Assembly (NCBI GenBank): GCA_937959275.1 | Contig: CALGLU010000008.1 | Span: forward strand, 29,786 to 93,785 | Direction of reading: 5' to 3' | Length of the DNA: 64,000 bases | Source of the DNA: an uncultured Saprospiraceae bacterium | GTDB lineage: Bacteria; Bacteroidota; Bacteroidia; Chitinophagales; Saprospiraceae | Shown here: piece after piece, positions 33,442-42,300 of the stretch | Layout of the letters: every line of letters begins with the position of its first letter | Numbering within the stretch: the first letter of the stretch is position 1 | Notes under the pieces: model-generated | What the model saw: the letters and a program-made list of their open reading frames with translations, nothing else | The model's database searches: none | Told to the model about the DNA's origin: nothing | Translations under genes and position numbers: made by a program

Positions 33442-34209
33442 CTATACAAGCTGTTCACTAGTTTTACCAAAACGTCTTTCTCTACTCTGATAGTCTACTA
33501 TTGCCTCATATAAGTGCTCTCTTTCAAAATCTGGCCAGAAGACTTGAGTGAAATAGAGCTCTGCATATGCGATTTGCCAAAGCAAGTAATTACTGATCCG
33601 CTGCTCGCCACTCGTCCGAATTAAAAGCTCAGGATCTGGATAAGCTGCAGTTTCTAAGTAGCTAGAGAATGTATCTTCTGATAAAGTAGAGATATCCACG
33701 TTGCCTAATTTCGCATCTTCTGCAATTGCTTGTGCAGCTCTCGTAATTTCTACCCTTGATGAATAATTCAATGCTAAAACTAAGGTCATTCTACTGTTGG
33801 ACTTAGTTCGTTCGATACCTTTTAATAAAGCATTGTATGTTGACCTAGGCAACTGACTAATATTACCTATTGCCTCTAATTTGATGTCGTTTTTAGTTAG
33901 CGTTGCCATTTCTTTTGTGAGCGTATCTACAAGTAACCCCATGAGGGCACTGACTTCAAGCTTTGGTCTGTTCCAGTTTTCCTGTGAGAATGCATAGAGC
34001 GTGAGGTATTTCACACCCAATTCTGCGCAGGCTTCGGTTACCTCTCTTACTGCTTTAACGCCATTTCTGTGACCAAAAACCCTCGGTTTGTTTTGATGTT
34101 TTGCCCATCGGCCATTGCCATCCATGATCACTGCTATGTGCTCTGGTAATCTTTCTAAATCAATCTTTTCTTGTAGATTTTTAATGATCTCTGCTATTTT
34201 GAACCACAA
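33442..34209 (-). CDS. uppS: Isoprenyl transferase (undecaprenyl diphosphate synthase)
   Basis: A 255-residue cis-prenyltransferase that makes the C55 lipid carrier for peptidoglycan and surface glycans by adding isopentenyl units to farnesyl diphosphate. Diagnostic motifs are HIAVIMDGNGRWAKHQ (substrate-binding Asp and P-loop), FSQENWNRP and RTSGEQRISNYLLWQIAYAE near the C-terminus. No ATG precedes the first motif. The frame starts at TTG 34209 directly after an in-frame stop, and residues 1-20 are unconserved. A TACTTTTG box overlaps this TTG, so the exact start is uncertain. It is the first gene of the uppS-bamA-ompH cluster. Confidence 0.93.
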   Translation of the reverse strand: MWFKIAEIIKNLQEKIDLERLPEHIAVIMDGNGRWAKHQNKPRVFGHRNGVKAVREVTEACAELGVKYLTLYAFSQENWNRPKLEVSALMGLLVDTLTKEMATLTKNDIKLEAIGNISQLPRSTYNALLKGIERTKSNSRMTLVLALNYSSRVEITRAAQAIAEDAKLGNVDISTLSEDTFSSYLETAAYPDPELLIRTSGEQRISNYLLWQIAYAELYFTQVFWPDFEREHLYEAIVDYQSRERRFGKTSEQLV

Positions 34210-34312
34210 AAGTAATCATTCATCTGTCTAAAAACCTGTCAATAGGCACTTATTGTACGTTGAATGAGGATCAAAAGTACGTCTACTGTAGTTCTTTAGG
34301 AATGGATAATTA

Positions 34313-34442
34313 ATAAGTTCCGACTTTTGACAAGTAAAATTTGAGTCAGAACAAGGCAAAAAACGTAGGGATAGCCTAGCTATCACGAGGCTTTTTAACG
34401 TAGTACTGGCTTAAAATGGCCATTCATAAATCGGAAAGTTAT
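34313..34442. mobile_element. MITE-like element 2 (130 bp)
   Basis: Ends ATAAGTTCCGA (34313-34323) and TCGGAAAGTTAT (34431-34442) form an imperfect inverted repeat. The centre contains the palindrome GATAGCCTAGCTATC (34370-34384), almost the same as the core of element 1 (GATAGCCTTAGCTATC), although the ends differ. It has no coding capacity. Confidence 0.55.
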
Positions 34443-34477
34443 TTTTTAACCATTCCTTAGCCATATTGAATGTCGAT

Positions 34478-34636
34478 ATGCAATGGTTTTTGTCATTTTT
34501 ACTATTGTTAATGGTATGTGGCTTAGGCCAATCCTGCGATCTACTGTGTCCATTATCTAGTGTTTTTGTGGATAAGAAGGTAAGATTCGTCGAATTGATA
34601 GGGCATTCTGAATGTTCTTTGACAGAAAGAGGTTAA
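34478..34636 (+). CDS. Short secreted cysteine-containing peptide ORF (52 residues)
   Basis: ATG 34478 to TAA 34636. The first 19 residues (MQWFLSFLLLLMVCGLGQS) form a good signal peptide. The remaining 33 include three cysteines (CDLLCP near the start, SEC near the end) and end in LTERG. I recognise no family. It lies between MITE-like element 2 and a lipoprotein gene on the same strand whose start is 24 bp downstream, so the two could be co-transcribed. It may be a genuine small secreted protein, or the 5' remnant of a longer secreted gene truncated by rearrangement. Confidence 0.45.
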   Translation: MQWFLSFLLLLMVCGLGQSCDLLCPLSSVFVDKKVRFVELIGHSECSLTERG

Positions 34637-34659
34637 CCTTATTATATAAATCATATAAC

Positions 34660-35238
34660 ATGCAAAAAACAATTATTCTAACAATTTTGACTTTTAGTCT
34701 TCTGTCTTGCTCTGCTTTAGATCCATGCCAAAATAAAGAGCTGTTTATTAAAAAGCATAAGACCTTTGTGGAGGAGACGGTAAAAGACAAAGAAGACTAT
34801 ACTGATAAAGATTGGGAGGCACGAGATGCGGAGTTTGATGCTTTGATTAACGATTGCTATACGACAATCGAATCTGAGATGACAAAGGACGAGAAAAAGG
34901 AATTTTGGATAACAAATAGTGAATATCTATCTCATCGTGTAAAAGAAAATAGCTTAGAAGGTATTGAAGCCTTTACCGACTTGATTGAGTCACTATCTGG
35001 CAATGGTGCTAATTTGGCTGAAGGACTAACAGAGGCGTTTGGGGAGGATTTGAAAGGGACTCTAGAAGACTTTGAATCGGACTTGAAAGATGTGTTTGAT
35101 GATGATTTCAAGCGCAAACTAGAGGATGTGTTTGATGAAGAGTTTAAGAATGATCTGAAAAAGACATTTGAAGAATTGGGTGGAAAATTAAAAGAGATGG
35201 GAGAAGAGCTAAAAGAGATAGTAGAAGAAAAGCAGTAA
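34660..35238 (+). CDS. Lipoprotein with charged helical body (DUF6565-like)
   Basis: A 192-residue lipoprotein. ATG 34660 gives MQKTIILTILTFSLLSC with a perfect lipobox. The mature part is strongly acidic and helical: an N-terminal domain with DYTDKDWEARDAEFDAL, then amphipathic near-repeats at about 125-190 (LKGTLEDFESDLKDVFDDD, LEDVFDEEFKNDLKKTFEEL) that look like an apolipoprotein-type helix array. The DWEARDAEFD pattern resembles small Bacteroidota lipoproteins annotated DUF6565, but I am not certain of the family. An upstream in-frame start (34612) would bury the lipobox and is rejected. Function unknown; probably anchored at the inner face of an envelope membrane. Confidence 0.75.
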   Translation: MQKTIILTILTFSLLSCSALDPCQNKELFIKKHKTFVEETVKDKEDYTDKDWEARDAEFDALINDCYTTIESEMTKDEKKEFWITNSEYLSHRVKENSLEGIEAFTDLIESLSGNGANLAEGLTEAFGEDLKGTLEDFESDLKDVFDDDFKRKLEDVFDEEFKNDLKKTFEELGGKLKEMGEELKEIVEEKQ

Positions 35239-35276
35239 GAGGACGTTTTGCCTGCAGTTAGTATTTCAGTAAATGA

Positions 35277-36146
35277 ATGTGGCTGATTATCTTTGCCGTC
35301 GTGATAAAGCGATTAAAAGAGCAGATTGCAACTCCAAAGCTTGCAGGAAAAACTATCAATGCACTAGCCCATATTCATCCAGAAAAAGCAGGGGCACTTG
35401 CTTTTCAAATGTTTTGCACGCCAAGAGAAGGACGCCTCTTAAATGCAAAAGAGCAGCGATTTTTGGATCAAGCTGAGCAAATAGAGCTGCGGTTAGGCGA
35501 GATACCGATTAAGACATATGTTTGGAAAGGAGGAGAGTCTAAGGTGTTGTTAGCACATGGTTACGAATCCAATTCAGCAAGATGGAGAGCGTTGGTGCCA
35601 TTCCTTGTCAGAAATGGATATACGGTTATCGCCATTGATGCACCAGCACATGGCCAATCAGGCAGTGACACAGTTAATGGTGTTATGTACGCACAATCTC
35701 TTGAATTGGCTATTCACCATTTCTCTCCACAGTATGCCATAGGCCATTCATTTGGTGGTATGTCATTAGCCTATTATTTTTCAACGTTTGAGTATCAATC
35801 TATCAGCAAATTAATTTTAATGGCGACACCTTCCAGATTAAGGATTGTCATTGATTTATTTTATGAAACACTAGATTTGACAAGTAAGAGCCGAATGTCA
35901 ATGGAGGATTATTTTACAAACAAGTTTGGGTTTACAATTGACTTTTTTACTGTTGGCGATTTTATAAAGGACTGTAAGATTCCTGGTCTCATCATCCATG
36001 ATGCCATAGACACTGTAGCACCAATACAAGAAGCTCATCATATTAAAAAGTCGTGGGAGGTCTCAGATCTTCTTATCACGAATGGTCTAGGCCACTTTTT
36101 GCAATCTGGACAAGTCTATAAATCAATTCTTGATACTCTTAAATGA
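35277..36146 (+). CDS. Alpha/beta hydrolase
   Basis: A 289-residue alpha/beta-hydrolase. The oxyanion strand VLLAHGYESNSARW is near 90, the nucleophile elbow is GHSFGG with Ser158, the acid is in IIHDAIDTVAP and the histidine is in NGLGHFLQSG. The N-terminal 20 residues are hydrophobic then basic (MWLIIFAVVIKRLKEQ), which could be a membrane anchor; an earlier out-of-frame ATG at 35273 is not used. Family members include esterases and lysophospholipases; the substrate is unknown. It starts 38 bp after the lipoprotein gene on the same strand. Confidence 0.88.
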   Translation: MWLIIFAVVIKRLKEQIATPKLAGKTINALAHIHPEKAGALAFQMFCTPREGRLLNAKEQRFLDQAEQIELRLGEIPIKTYVWKGGESKVLLAHGYESNSARWRALVPFLVRNGYTVIAIDAPAHGQSGSDTVNGVMYAQSLELAIHHFSPQYAIGHSFGGMSLAYYFSTFEYQSISKLILMATPSRLRIVIDLFYETLDLTSKSRMSMEDYFTNKFGFTIDFFTVGDFIKDCKIPGLIIHDAIDTVAPIQEAHHIKKSWEVSDLLITNGLGHFLQSGQVYKSILDTLK

Positions 36147-36149
36147 AGG

Positions 36150-37025
36150 TTAATTTATAGAATCTACAGCATGGTCTTTTAAGTCTTTCAAATTGCTATT
36201 TAGTAATAAGATGTGTTCCTGGATAAGGTCTAAGTTTCCCAAAGTTTTTTGACTTAATGTATGCTTTTCATCTTTTTTTACGATGTAGGATAAGCCATTG
36301 ATGATGCGCATTGACGTTTGTAATTCGTGTGCTGTCATATTAGCGACTTTGGTGAATGCTCTTGCATTTTCCGTCAATCGCTGTGCTTTTAAAAAATTAT
36401 TGCGCTTACTCTGTTCTGAGAGATAGGCTGTGCCTAAAGAGACCTTTGAAAGAGCGATGTAAAAAATGAGCTGGAAGACAATAACACTCCATTCTGAATG
36501 AATAAAATAATAGAGAAACATGGGTAGCAGGACCATATTCGTAAGTGTGAATACTAATTTGAAACTAAATCTTAGGATGGGAAATGAATTTCCCCACAAC
36601 ACAATCATAATTGTCACTGCCAGGTAGTAATACCCTGGAATACTTTCAGATAGTGAAAGAAATATGTGAAACCCTTGACCAATAAGTAAGCTACCAATAA
36701 CCGAAAATTCAATTAAGAAGTCATTGGTATAGAAAAATTTCTTATAACTCAGACCCAAGACAACGACTGATAAGGGAATAACAATCATTAACCTGACAAT
36801 CTGATGTACGATTAATCGATCAGCTTGGATTACAAAACAATCAGCGATATAGAATCCTCCATAGAAGATCATTCCCAAAACAGCCAGATATCTGAAAAGA
36901 TCTAAGCTTAAGACAAGATTGCTGCTGCGATATTCTTTCTCAAGTTCGGAATTGAATCTGAGTTTTTTAGATGTCAATTCCTTTGAGAATATCACAGAGT
37001 TAACGGGGTTTAGTGTACTAGACAT
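36150..37025 (-). CDS. Membrane protein with histidine-kinase H-box but no ATPase domain
   Basis: A 291-residue protein with about six membrane spans (residues about 40-200) followed by a cytoplasmic segment starting TKVANMTAHELQTSMRIING. This has the form of a HisKA dimerisation helix with the phospho-acceptor-like His233, but TSMR stands where TPLR is usual. The protein ends about 58 residues later; the catalytic HATPase domain (N, G1 and G2 boxes) is absent, and no continuing frame is found downstream, where the converging hydrolase gene ends. It could be a sensor whose ATPase domain is supplied in trans, a phosphotransfer protein, or a truncated kinase. Confidence 0.7.
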   Translation of the reverse strand: MSSTLNPVNSVIFSKELTSKKLRFNSELEKEYRSSNLVLSLDLFRYLAVLGMIFYGGFYIADCFVIQADRLIVHQIVRLMIVIPLSVVVLGLSYKKFFYTNDFLIEFSVIGSLLIGQGFHIFLSLSESIPGYYYLAVTIMIVLWGNSFPILRFSFKLVFTLTNMVLLPMFLYYFIHSEWSVIVFQLIFYIALSKVSLGTAYLSEQSKRNNFLKAQRLTENARAFTKVANMTAHELQTSMRIINGLSYIVKKDEKHTLSQKTLGNLDLIQEHILLLNSNLKDLKDHAVDSIN

Positions 37026-37143
37026 ATTGACGCATGACTTAAAAATACAAATAACTTAAAGGCGTCGCAAAAAGGCGTTGGTATAAGGTGATAAGAAGGT
37101 GAGGTGTAGTTATATAGACCTGAAAAAATAAAAAAGTCACATT

Positions 37144-37539
37144 CTATTCAAAATGTAGTTGAATTTTTTGTGCAATGTCTTGCATCTCCACCTTTGTTAA
37201 AGCGAGTTTGGGCTGTCTAAAATCCATATCAAGTAATCGATTGATTGGTATCAAATGAATATGGGCATGCGGGACTTCCAAGCCAATCACTGTCATCCCA
37301 ATGCGATCACAAGGAAAGGCTAATTTTATGGCCTTAGCGACTCGTTTTGAAAAAACTGTTAGACCTGCGAGCGTGTTCTCCTCTAGATCAAAATATCGAT
37401 CAACTTCTAGCTTTGGCACGACTAAAGTGTGCCCTTTCTGTAAAGGATTGATATCTAAGAAAGCAAAATAGTTCTCGTCTTCTGCGATTTTATAACAAGG
37501 AATTTCACCATTGATAATTTTGGTAAAAATGCTTGCCAT
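37144..37539 (-). CDS. HIT family hydrolase
   Basis: A 131-residue histidine-triad protein of the Hint branch, which hydrolyses nucleoside phosphoramidates or related nucleotide conjugates. It opens with ASIFTKIINGEIPCYKIAED, contains FLDINPLQKGHTLVVPK, and carries the triad VPHAHIHLIPI close to the C-terminus. Length is typical. The start codon directly follows the greA stop (no gap), so it is translated from the greA transcript. Cytoplasmic. Confidence 0.95.
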   Translation of the reverse strand: MASIFTKIINGEIPCYKIAEDENYFAFLDINPLQKGHTLVVPKLEVDRYFDLEENTLAGLTVFSKRVAKAIKLAFPCDRIGMTVIGLEVPHAHIHLIPINRLLDMDFRQPKLALTKVEMQDIAQKIQLHFE

Positions 37540-38010
37540 TTATACGGTGATTTCCTTTATTTCCAATTCCATGATTCCACCAGGAGTTTGTATTTGAGCG
37601 ACTTCACCAACTTTTTTTCCAAGCAGACCTTCGCCAATAGGTGAGGACACTGAGATCTTTTTTTCTTTAATGTTTGCCTCTGATTCCGATACGATTTTAA
37701 AGGTGAACTCTTTGTTTAATTTTAGATTAAGGAGCTTTACACTAGTCAAAATCCCGACTTGACTAGTATCAATGTCTTCTTCTTTCAAAAATTTGACATT
37801 TGCCAATTGCTTTTCTAACTCATTTATTTTTGCTTCAAGCATCCCTTGTGCATCTTTTGCTGCATCGTATTCTGCATTTTCGGAGAGATCTCCTTTATCT
37901 CGAGCTGTCGCAATTGCCTCAGAAATTTCTTTGCGACCAGTTGTTTTCATAACATCAAGCTCTGACATCAATCTCTCATATACTTCTTGGGTCATGTAGG
38001 ACACTTTCAT
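37540..38010 (-). CDS. greA: Transcription elongation factor GreA
   Basis: A 156-residue GreA, which rescues backtracked RNA polymerase by stimulating transcript cleavage. The N-terminal coiled coil carries the acidic tip ARDKGDLSENAEYDAAK, and the C-terminal FKBP-like domain includes ISVSSPIGEGLLGKKVGEVA. Length and motifs are standard. It is the first gene of a two-gene unit with the HIT hydrolase gene. Confidence 0.96.
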   Translation of the reverse strand: MKVSYMTQEVYERLMSELDVMKTTGRKEISEAIATARDKGDLSENAEYDAAKDAQGMLEAKINELEKQLANVKFLKEEDIDTSQVGILTSVKLLNLKLNKEFTFKIVSESEANIKEKKISVSSPIGEGLLGKKVGEVAQIQTPGGIMELEIKEITV

Positions 38011-38234
38011 ATTGGTACGATTTGGTTATACTTAAATACAGTAGATCGGCTACTGCTTACTTGGCGGATTCATGTGTTGTCTTAGCCAGTCATTGTTGAG
38101 TAAGCGATTCACAATGTAAAAATAAGGAGTTTTGATCGAAAAAAATACTCTTAGGGAATTGAATCTTAGAACTTACATTATATGAATGTATCGATTTTTT
38201 TGTCCTTACTAAGCCACAGGCCTTCAAATTGTAA

Positions 38235-39287
38235 TTATAAATTCAATCGAATACTAAAATTATGTGTTCCTCTGAATGGATCTGTTGCTCGATAAGCATA
38301 GTCTATACCCACTTTTTGATTGCCTAATTTTTTAACTGGCACATACAGTGAAAATCCTCCAGCAAATCCTGTATAGACATTTCGCTCAGCTGCTGTAGAT
38401 TGATTGATCTCTGTTTTATAGGCTGCCCGCAAAACAACAAAATCCTTAAAAAAGAACTCCAAACCACCACCTAATTCATCTCTTGAAAACGAGTTTGCGG
38501 TGAAATTGCCGACTGCTCGAACTATAATGTCTTCTGTTGGAAGAAAATCATATGACATGCCAATATTTAAAACTGAAGGCAATTCAAATTGCTCAGATCG
38601 GGCATCAAATGTTATTTTATATTCTGCTGAGCTGGAAGGATTATCTACTTCATAAGACAAGCCCTCTCCTCCAAATTTCATCGGAGCACCTATGTTTCTC
38701 AAGGATATCCCTAACTTAAAATTATCATCTTCACCCGTAACATATTGCACCCCAGCATCAATGGCTAAACCAAATGCCGATACATTCGTCAATGACTCGC
38801 TCACGCCACGCACAAGAATGCCAACTGAGATCTTATTCGCATACATATAAGAGTAGCCCAAGCCAATATTGAAAAAATTAGGCGAAAAGAACCCACCCGT
38901 ACCCTCTGGTTGCGATGTCGTTGTAATCGGGATATCCCCAAAATTAATTGAGTTCAAGCTTATCCCAAACGAACTATTCTCGCCTATCTTCTTTGCAAAG
39001 CCAACCGCATTCAATTGAATATCTGTCCCCTCATACAGCCTTGTATTCGCAATCAATAATTCTGTCCCAGCTACCCGACTCAGACCCGCAATGTTCAACC
39101 GCATCGCCTCCACTCCCATCACCGAAGATGTACTCATTGAATGCAAACCCGCACTCCGCGCCCATGGATTAAATAGCAACTCGCTCGCCCCAGCTTCTCC
39201 TTGCCGATCAGGATTCCCCGCATACAAAGACCCACTCACCACAAGACAAGCCAAAAACAATAGTCTATATACAATCCAATTCTTCAT
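38235..39287 (-). CDS. PorV/PorQ family outer-membrane protein
   Basis: A 350-residue outer-membrane beta-barrel of the PorV/PorQ family. ATG 39287 gives a standard signal peptide (MKNWIVYRLLFLACLVVSG...). After cleavage the sequence has the typical ASELLFNPWARSAGLHSM opening and repeated barrel strands (NFFNIGLGYSYMYANKISVG), ending GTHNFSIRLNL. PorV acts in type IX secretion as a shuttle for CTD cargo; PorQ-like paralogues have related roles. It is the last gene of an operon after a large CTD-like protein and a TonB-dependent receptor, which suggests these three form one surface system. Confidence 0.85.
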   Translation of the reverse strand: MKNWIVYRLLFLACLVVSGSLYAGNPDRQGEAGASELLFNPWARSAGLHSMSTSSVMGVEAMRLNIAGLSRVAGTELLIANTRLYEGTDIQLNAVGFAKKIGENSSFGISLNSINFGDIPITTTSQPEGTGGFFSPNFFNIGLGYSYMYANKISVGILVRGVSESLTNVSAFGLAIDAGVQYVTGEDDNFKLGISLRNIGAPMKFGGEGLSYEVDNPSSSAEYKITFDARSEQFELPSVLNIGMSYDFLPTEDIIVRAVGNFTANSFSRDELGGGLEFFFKDFVVLRAAYKTEINQSTAAERNVYTGFAGGFSLYVPVKKLGNQKVGIDYAYRATDPFRGTHNFSIRLNL

Positions 39288-39309
39288 TTTCTCATTAAAA
39301 TTAATGTAT

Positions 39310-39370
39310 GGACAAAGCATGCTTCGTCCAAAAGAATTCTTTCAATGTACGGACAAAGCATGCTTTGTCC
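39310..39370. repeat. Two 20-bp palindromes between operon genes
   Basis: GGACAAAGCATGCTTCGTCC (39310-39329) and the perfect palindrome GGACAAAGCATGCTTTGTCC (39351-39370), each preceded by AATGTAY, with a 41-bp period. The second ends directly before the stop codon of the upstream gene. No T-run follows, so they are not intrinsic terminators; they could limit transcription or protect the mRNA end. Confidence 0.75.
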
Positions 39371-42300
39371 CTATAGCCCCGCCGGATCAAATTTCCGATT
39401 CACCCCAAACCATTTAATCGTTCGCTCTGCTCCTAACTCCGGCGCCGCCACATGAATCAAATACACGCCGCTCGCCACAGGTATCCCTCTACTATTCTTC
39501 AAGTCCCATACGATATCTGGATTAGGCTGTGTCGAATTGATGCCTGGATTACTCCGATTACGACCTTGCAATATGCCGCGCTCATCTCGCCTAAACTGTC
39601 GAATAAACTTGCCGTCAAGGGTATAAATCGTAACCGTCGCCCGATCTGGTAAATTGGTAATCTTAATCTTATTCTCTAGACGACTCGATTCGTATTCTGA
39701 AAACGCATAGTACGGATTCGGGACTACGTTAACGTTTTTCAGAGCCTCATCAGCTTCACTCGCTGTAATATCACTCGCTTCTTTATCAATAATTTCAAAT
39801 TCGTAAGCTGGAAATTCTCCAACAGCATCGCAATTAAATAACTCCGATCGCAAGTCATATTCTTCTTCACGATTGTACGGATTCTCAACTCTCAGTTTAA
39901 TAATGACATCATTCGGGATAAGACCTTCTGCATAACTCAACAGAGAAGTTCCTTCTGTCAGCGTTGGGAATCCTGCCCAAGTCACTAATTTAAGTGGATC
40001 TCGTTTAAATGTAAACACACGATCGGCACTAAGCCCACTCCTCAATGATTCACAGCCATCGTATTCTTGTCTTGTCACATAGATAAAGTGATGTCCGCCT
40101 GCAATAAAATTCCACGGGCTGATGCCTACACCAGGAACGCCTTCGGTGAAAATTTGCTCATTGGGATTAAACATCATATCTGTGCCTAGCGCCGTCTCAG
40201 CATCATAAAATTCTAATAGATTCTCATTATACGTAGAATTCTCACCGAAGAAAATATTTAAACGCTTACCAGTTTCTACATCAACTGCATAACCTGGAAA
40301 CCATCCCATACCAACACCATCTCCGTCAGGATCTGGTATGCCGTCTCCATCTGAATCATCCCTGCCTACGGATGGACTTGCACGTAAATCAAATTGATCG
40401 ACATTGCCTTCATTAGGATATCCAGAAGCTTCATATTCCTCATTAGATGTTTCGACAATCACACATCGACTCCACTTCGATTTGTCCTTAGTGAATACAA
40501 TGTCAACATTATTCAAGTCTTCTAATTCTGTTTTATTTCGAAGATCTTCTCCACCGCCAAAGTCTTTCCAGCCTGGTGACACAATCCCATTACCAAGTTC
40601 GAAATCTGATAAAATAAACGGAACAAAACCTCCAGTACCAATGTCATTAAAGTTTTGATCTGGATCTAAGTCAATATCGCGCTGTTCATCACCCGTCTGT
40701 AGATAATCAAATGCCGTATTGTCCGTATCCGCTAGCATGGTTAGCCAATTGGATCCAGATACATCTTGATATTCTAGCCGAGATCCAATCACTCCATTTG
40801 TAGGACCCAATTGCCCAACATCTTCTGTTTGGCCGATTGTAATCGTAAACCCAAAATCACCTATGATCTGATCATTTATCACTTCGATTGTTGGACCTGT
40901 AGCAACGACATTACCATTATCAACATTGGTTAAGACCCATCCTGTATTTGCTGCTAAGGCACACGTTGATCCACCTTGAAAATCACCAATGAGCTCCAGT
41001 CTAAATCGACCATTTTGAACTTCGATTGGATTGTAGATTTGTACATTTAGTGGACCTGCACCTTCTTTATAGGTGACTCTGCCATCTGTTTCTCCATCTA
41101 ATATTTTTTGATACATGTCCTCGGTCATGTCAAGGAATGCGCCACCTGCACCAACTCCGGAAAGCCGCGTGATCGCAGCACCATCTCCATAAGCTGCATT
41201 CAATTCTTTGAACACGATCGGGCGAGGCACAGCTTCTGTAATCTTAATATTTCTACGTCCTGCACAGTATGGTGAGCGTTGTCCAAAGCTCTCACTAGGA
41301 TCAAAATCACCCCAGTTGTTGTGTGCATAGGCCAATACCATGAAGTAATATTCTTTATGATTGATCAGTCGTCTATCTCCTTCTGCAAAGTCATCTTCTG
41401 TTATGGTAAAGGTATGTCGGACACCTACATTTTCACCATCCACTTTTTCGTCGAAGGTCCAAACAATTTCAGAATTATTTGGTGTCGGATCAACGAGTGC
41501 AGGTCTCCAATTAAAGAGTCTGGTAATATTATTTTTGACATCAACTTGACGAATTAAGCGAGCTTTAGAGATATCATCTAATTCTTGTGTCGACACACTA
41601 TTGTTACTCAATTGATAGATCTGGTAGCCTTCAAATACGTAGTTAGAGTCTAAACCTTCTGGTACAGGATTAAGATCTATTTCTGAGTATAATTCAAATC
41701 GATTATTACTTGTGATGGTATCATTTGTCAAGACCAAAACGATTTCTTTGTCTAGCTCGATGACATCAACATCTGGCGCATCAGGCCCATCTTTTATTTG
41801 GAAGCAATTATCGAATAAGGATTGTGCAAGATCATCCGCAAAAAGTAATCGAGAGATATCTGGACATGGATAATCCAAGTCTGGTACCCAAGCTACCCCA
41901 ATAATAAGTTCATTAATAGCTTGTGGCTTAAGCAAAAATGGTCCTGAGGCCTGAATGATTCGTCTGTCTCCAAAAGGTAAGTCCTCTTGACACATTGACC
42001 ATCCAGTTGGATCATTCGGTGTATCTGGAAAGGCATAGCGAATCGTGTCACGGCTGCCCGGATTAAAGCCATCATTCCCAAAGGTAATGGCTGAGCCATC
42101 ACGCCATAAGCCTCGTAGATAATTATAATATTCTGTATCGATTTCTGGATCTGTGGTTGCCGGATCAGGACTACCAATAAAGTCTGCATTAAAATAAATG
42201 AAGGATGACATCCCTAATTCGACCAAGGTGTCTCCTAGCGATCCAATGGGTGGATTGATTGTTGGCTCTCCACTGAGATCAAATGTTTTAGGAGCCAGTG

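Noticed and set aside
34612..34659. Upstream start for the lipoprotein at 34660
   Set aside because: It would place 16 extra charged residues before a perfect lipoprotein signal, which would not be cleaved normally.
38937..39417. Plus-strand frames antisense to the PorV/PorQ-family gene
   Set aside because: They mirror the coding frame of a strong gene and the palindromes next to it, with no independent coding evidence.
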